This document shows, one piece after another, positions 63,950-64,000 of a stretch of 64,000 nt of DNA. A program made the translations under genes and the position numbers. Position 1 is the first letter of the stretch. The number at the start of each line of letters is the position of its first letter. This DNA is from Microbacterium testaceum StLB037. Its GTDB lineage: Bacteria; Actinomycetota; Actinomycetes; Actinomycetales; Microbacteriaceae. A model generated the notes under the pieces. The model was not told the DNA's origin. It was given only the letters and a program-made list of their open reading frames with translations, and searched no databases. The stretch spans positions 174,376 to 238,375 of the forward strand of contig NZ_FNJN01000008.1 of assembly GCF_900104345.1 (NCBI RefSeq), given 5' to 3'.

Positions 63950-64000
63950 GTGTTATCAAGTCATCGGCTTATTAGTACCGGTCAGCTTCACGTATTACTA
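63950..64000 (-). rRNA. rrl: 23S ribosomal RNA, 3' end (cut by window edge)
   Basis: The minus strand reads GACCGGTACTAATAAGCCGA then TGACTTGATAACACACC, the conserved 3' terminus of bacterial 23S rRNA, whose GGTACTAA element is diagnostic. Only about 50 nt are in the window; the exact 3' end is approximate. Confidence 0.9.

Overview
The window is a high-GC actinobacterial chromosome segment. Gene content, protein style and the layout around eno, ychF, ispH and fumC suggest a member of the Microbacteriaceae, most likely Microbacterium. This is inferred from recognition, not from a database search. No transposase, integrase, phage structural gene or CRISPR array was found. Most of the window is core chromosome.

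Layout. 1-3405: end of an NAD operon (nadB, nadC, cysteine desulfurase) with a glycosyltransferase attached. 3540-8279: ABC exporter, DHA2 drug exporter, a very small Cys-tailed peptide and a DJ-1/PfpI protein. 8424-16501: flotillin-Fpg operon, Zn-ribbon protein, aldose epimerase, CsbD, a penicillin-binding carboxypeptidase, a lipoprotein, a membrane-anchored protein and an ADP-ribosylglycohydrolase. 16509-20044: an accessory island with a WxG protein resembling a type VII secretion substrate, two small partners, a DUF4279 protein and a tail-anchored protein. 20146-46201: conserved core block (ychF, rmuC, glpX/fba, sigma/anti-sigma pair, ispH, xseAB, carbonic anhydrase, fumC, a two-component system, PIN-PhoH, prenyl transferase, TrhA, DUF4307, greA, ilvA, AI-2E, YcaQ). 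From memory, much of this follows the order of M. tuberculosis Rv1080c-Rv1112. 46241-55294: LemA, a tRNA, and the eno-ftsB-DUF501-subtilase-NDH2 cluster, then an O-methyltransferase, a CtaG-like protein and an SGNH hydrolase. 55404-63506: an MFS exporter with a divergent regulator, hisS, mazG, ppc and a left-handed beta-helix protein. 63689-64000: terminator, 5S rRNA and 3' end of a 23S rRNA on the minus strand.

How the genes work together. Central carbon enzymes are well represented: enolase, class II aldolase, class II FBPase, fumarase, PEP carboxylase and NDH-2. Many genes overlap by 4 nt (ATGA or GTGA), which marks translationally coupled operons. About twenty starts have no Shine-Dalgarno; instead they have a TANNNT-like -10 box 6-7 nt before the start codon, which indicates leaderless mRNAs.

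Three signals stand out. First, six of these leaderless promoters carry TGTCGGWGG at a fixed distance from the -10. This matches the LexA-independent RecA-NDp (PafBC) DNA-damage promoter of mycobacteria, and the genes include rmuC and the crosslink glycosylase ycaQ. Second, the heptamer GGATGCC/GGCATCC occurs about a hundred times, balanced between strands, and appears to force otherwise rare codons. Third, the WxG island lacks this heptamer and looks like a small uncharacterised secretion or conflict locus.
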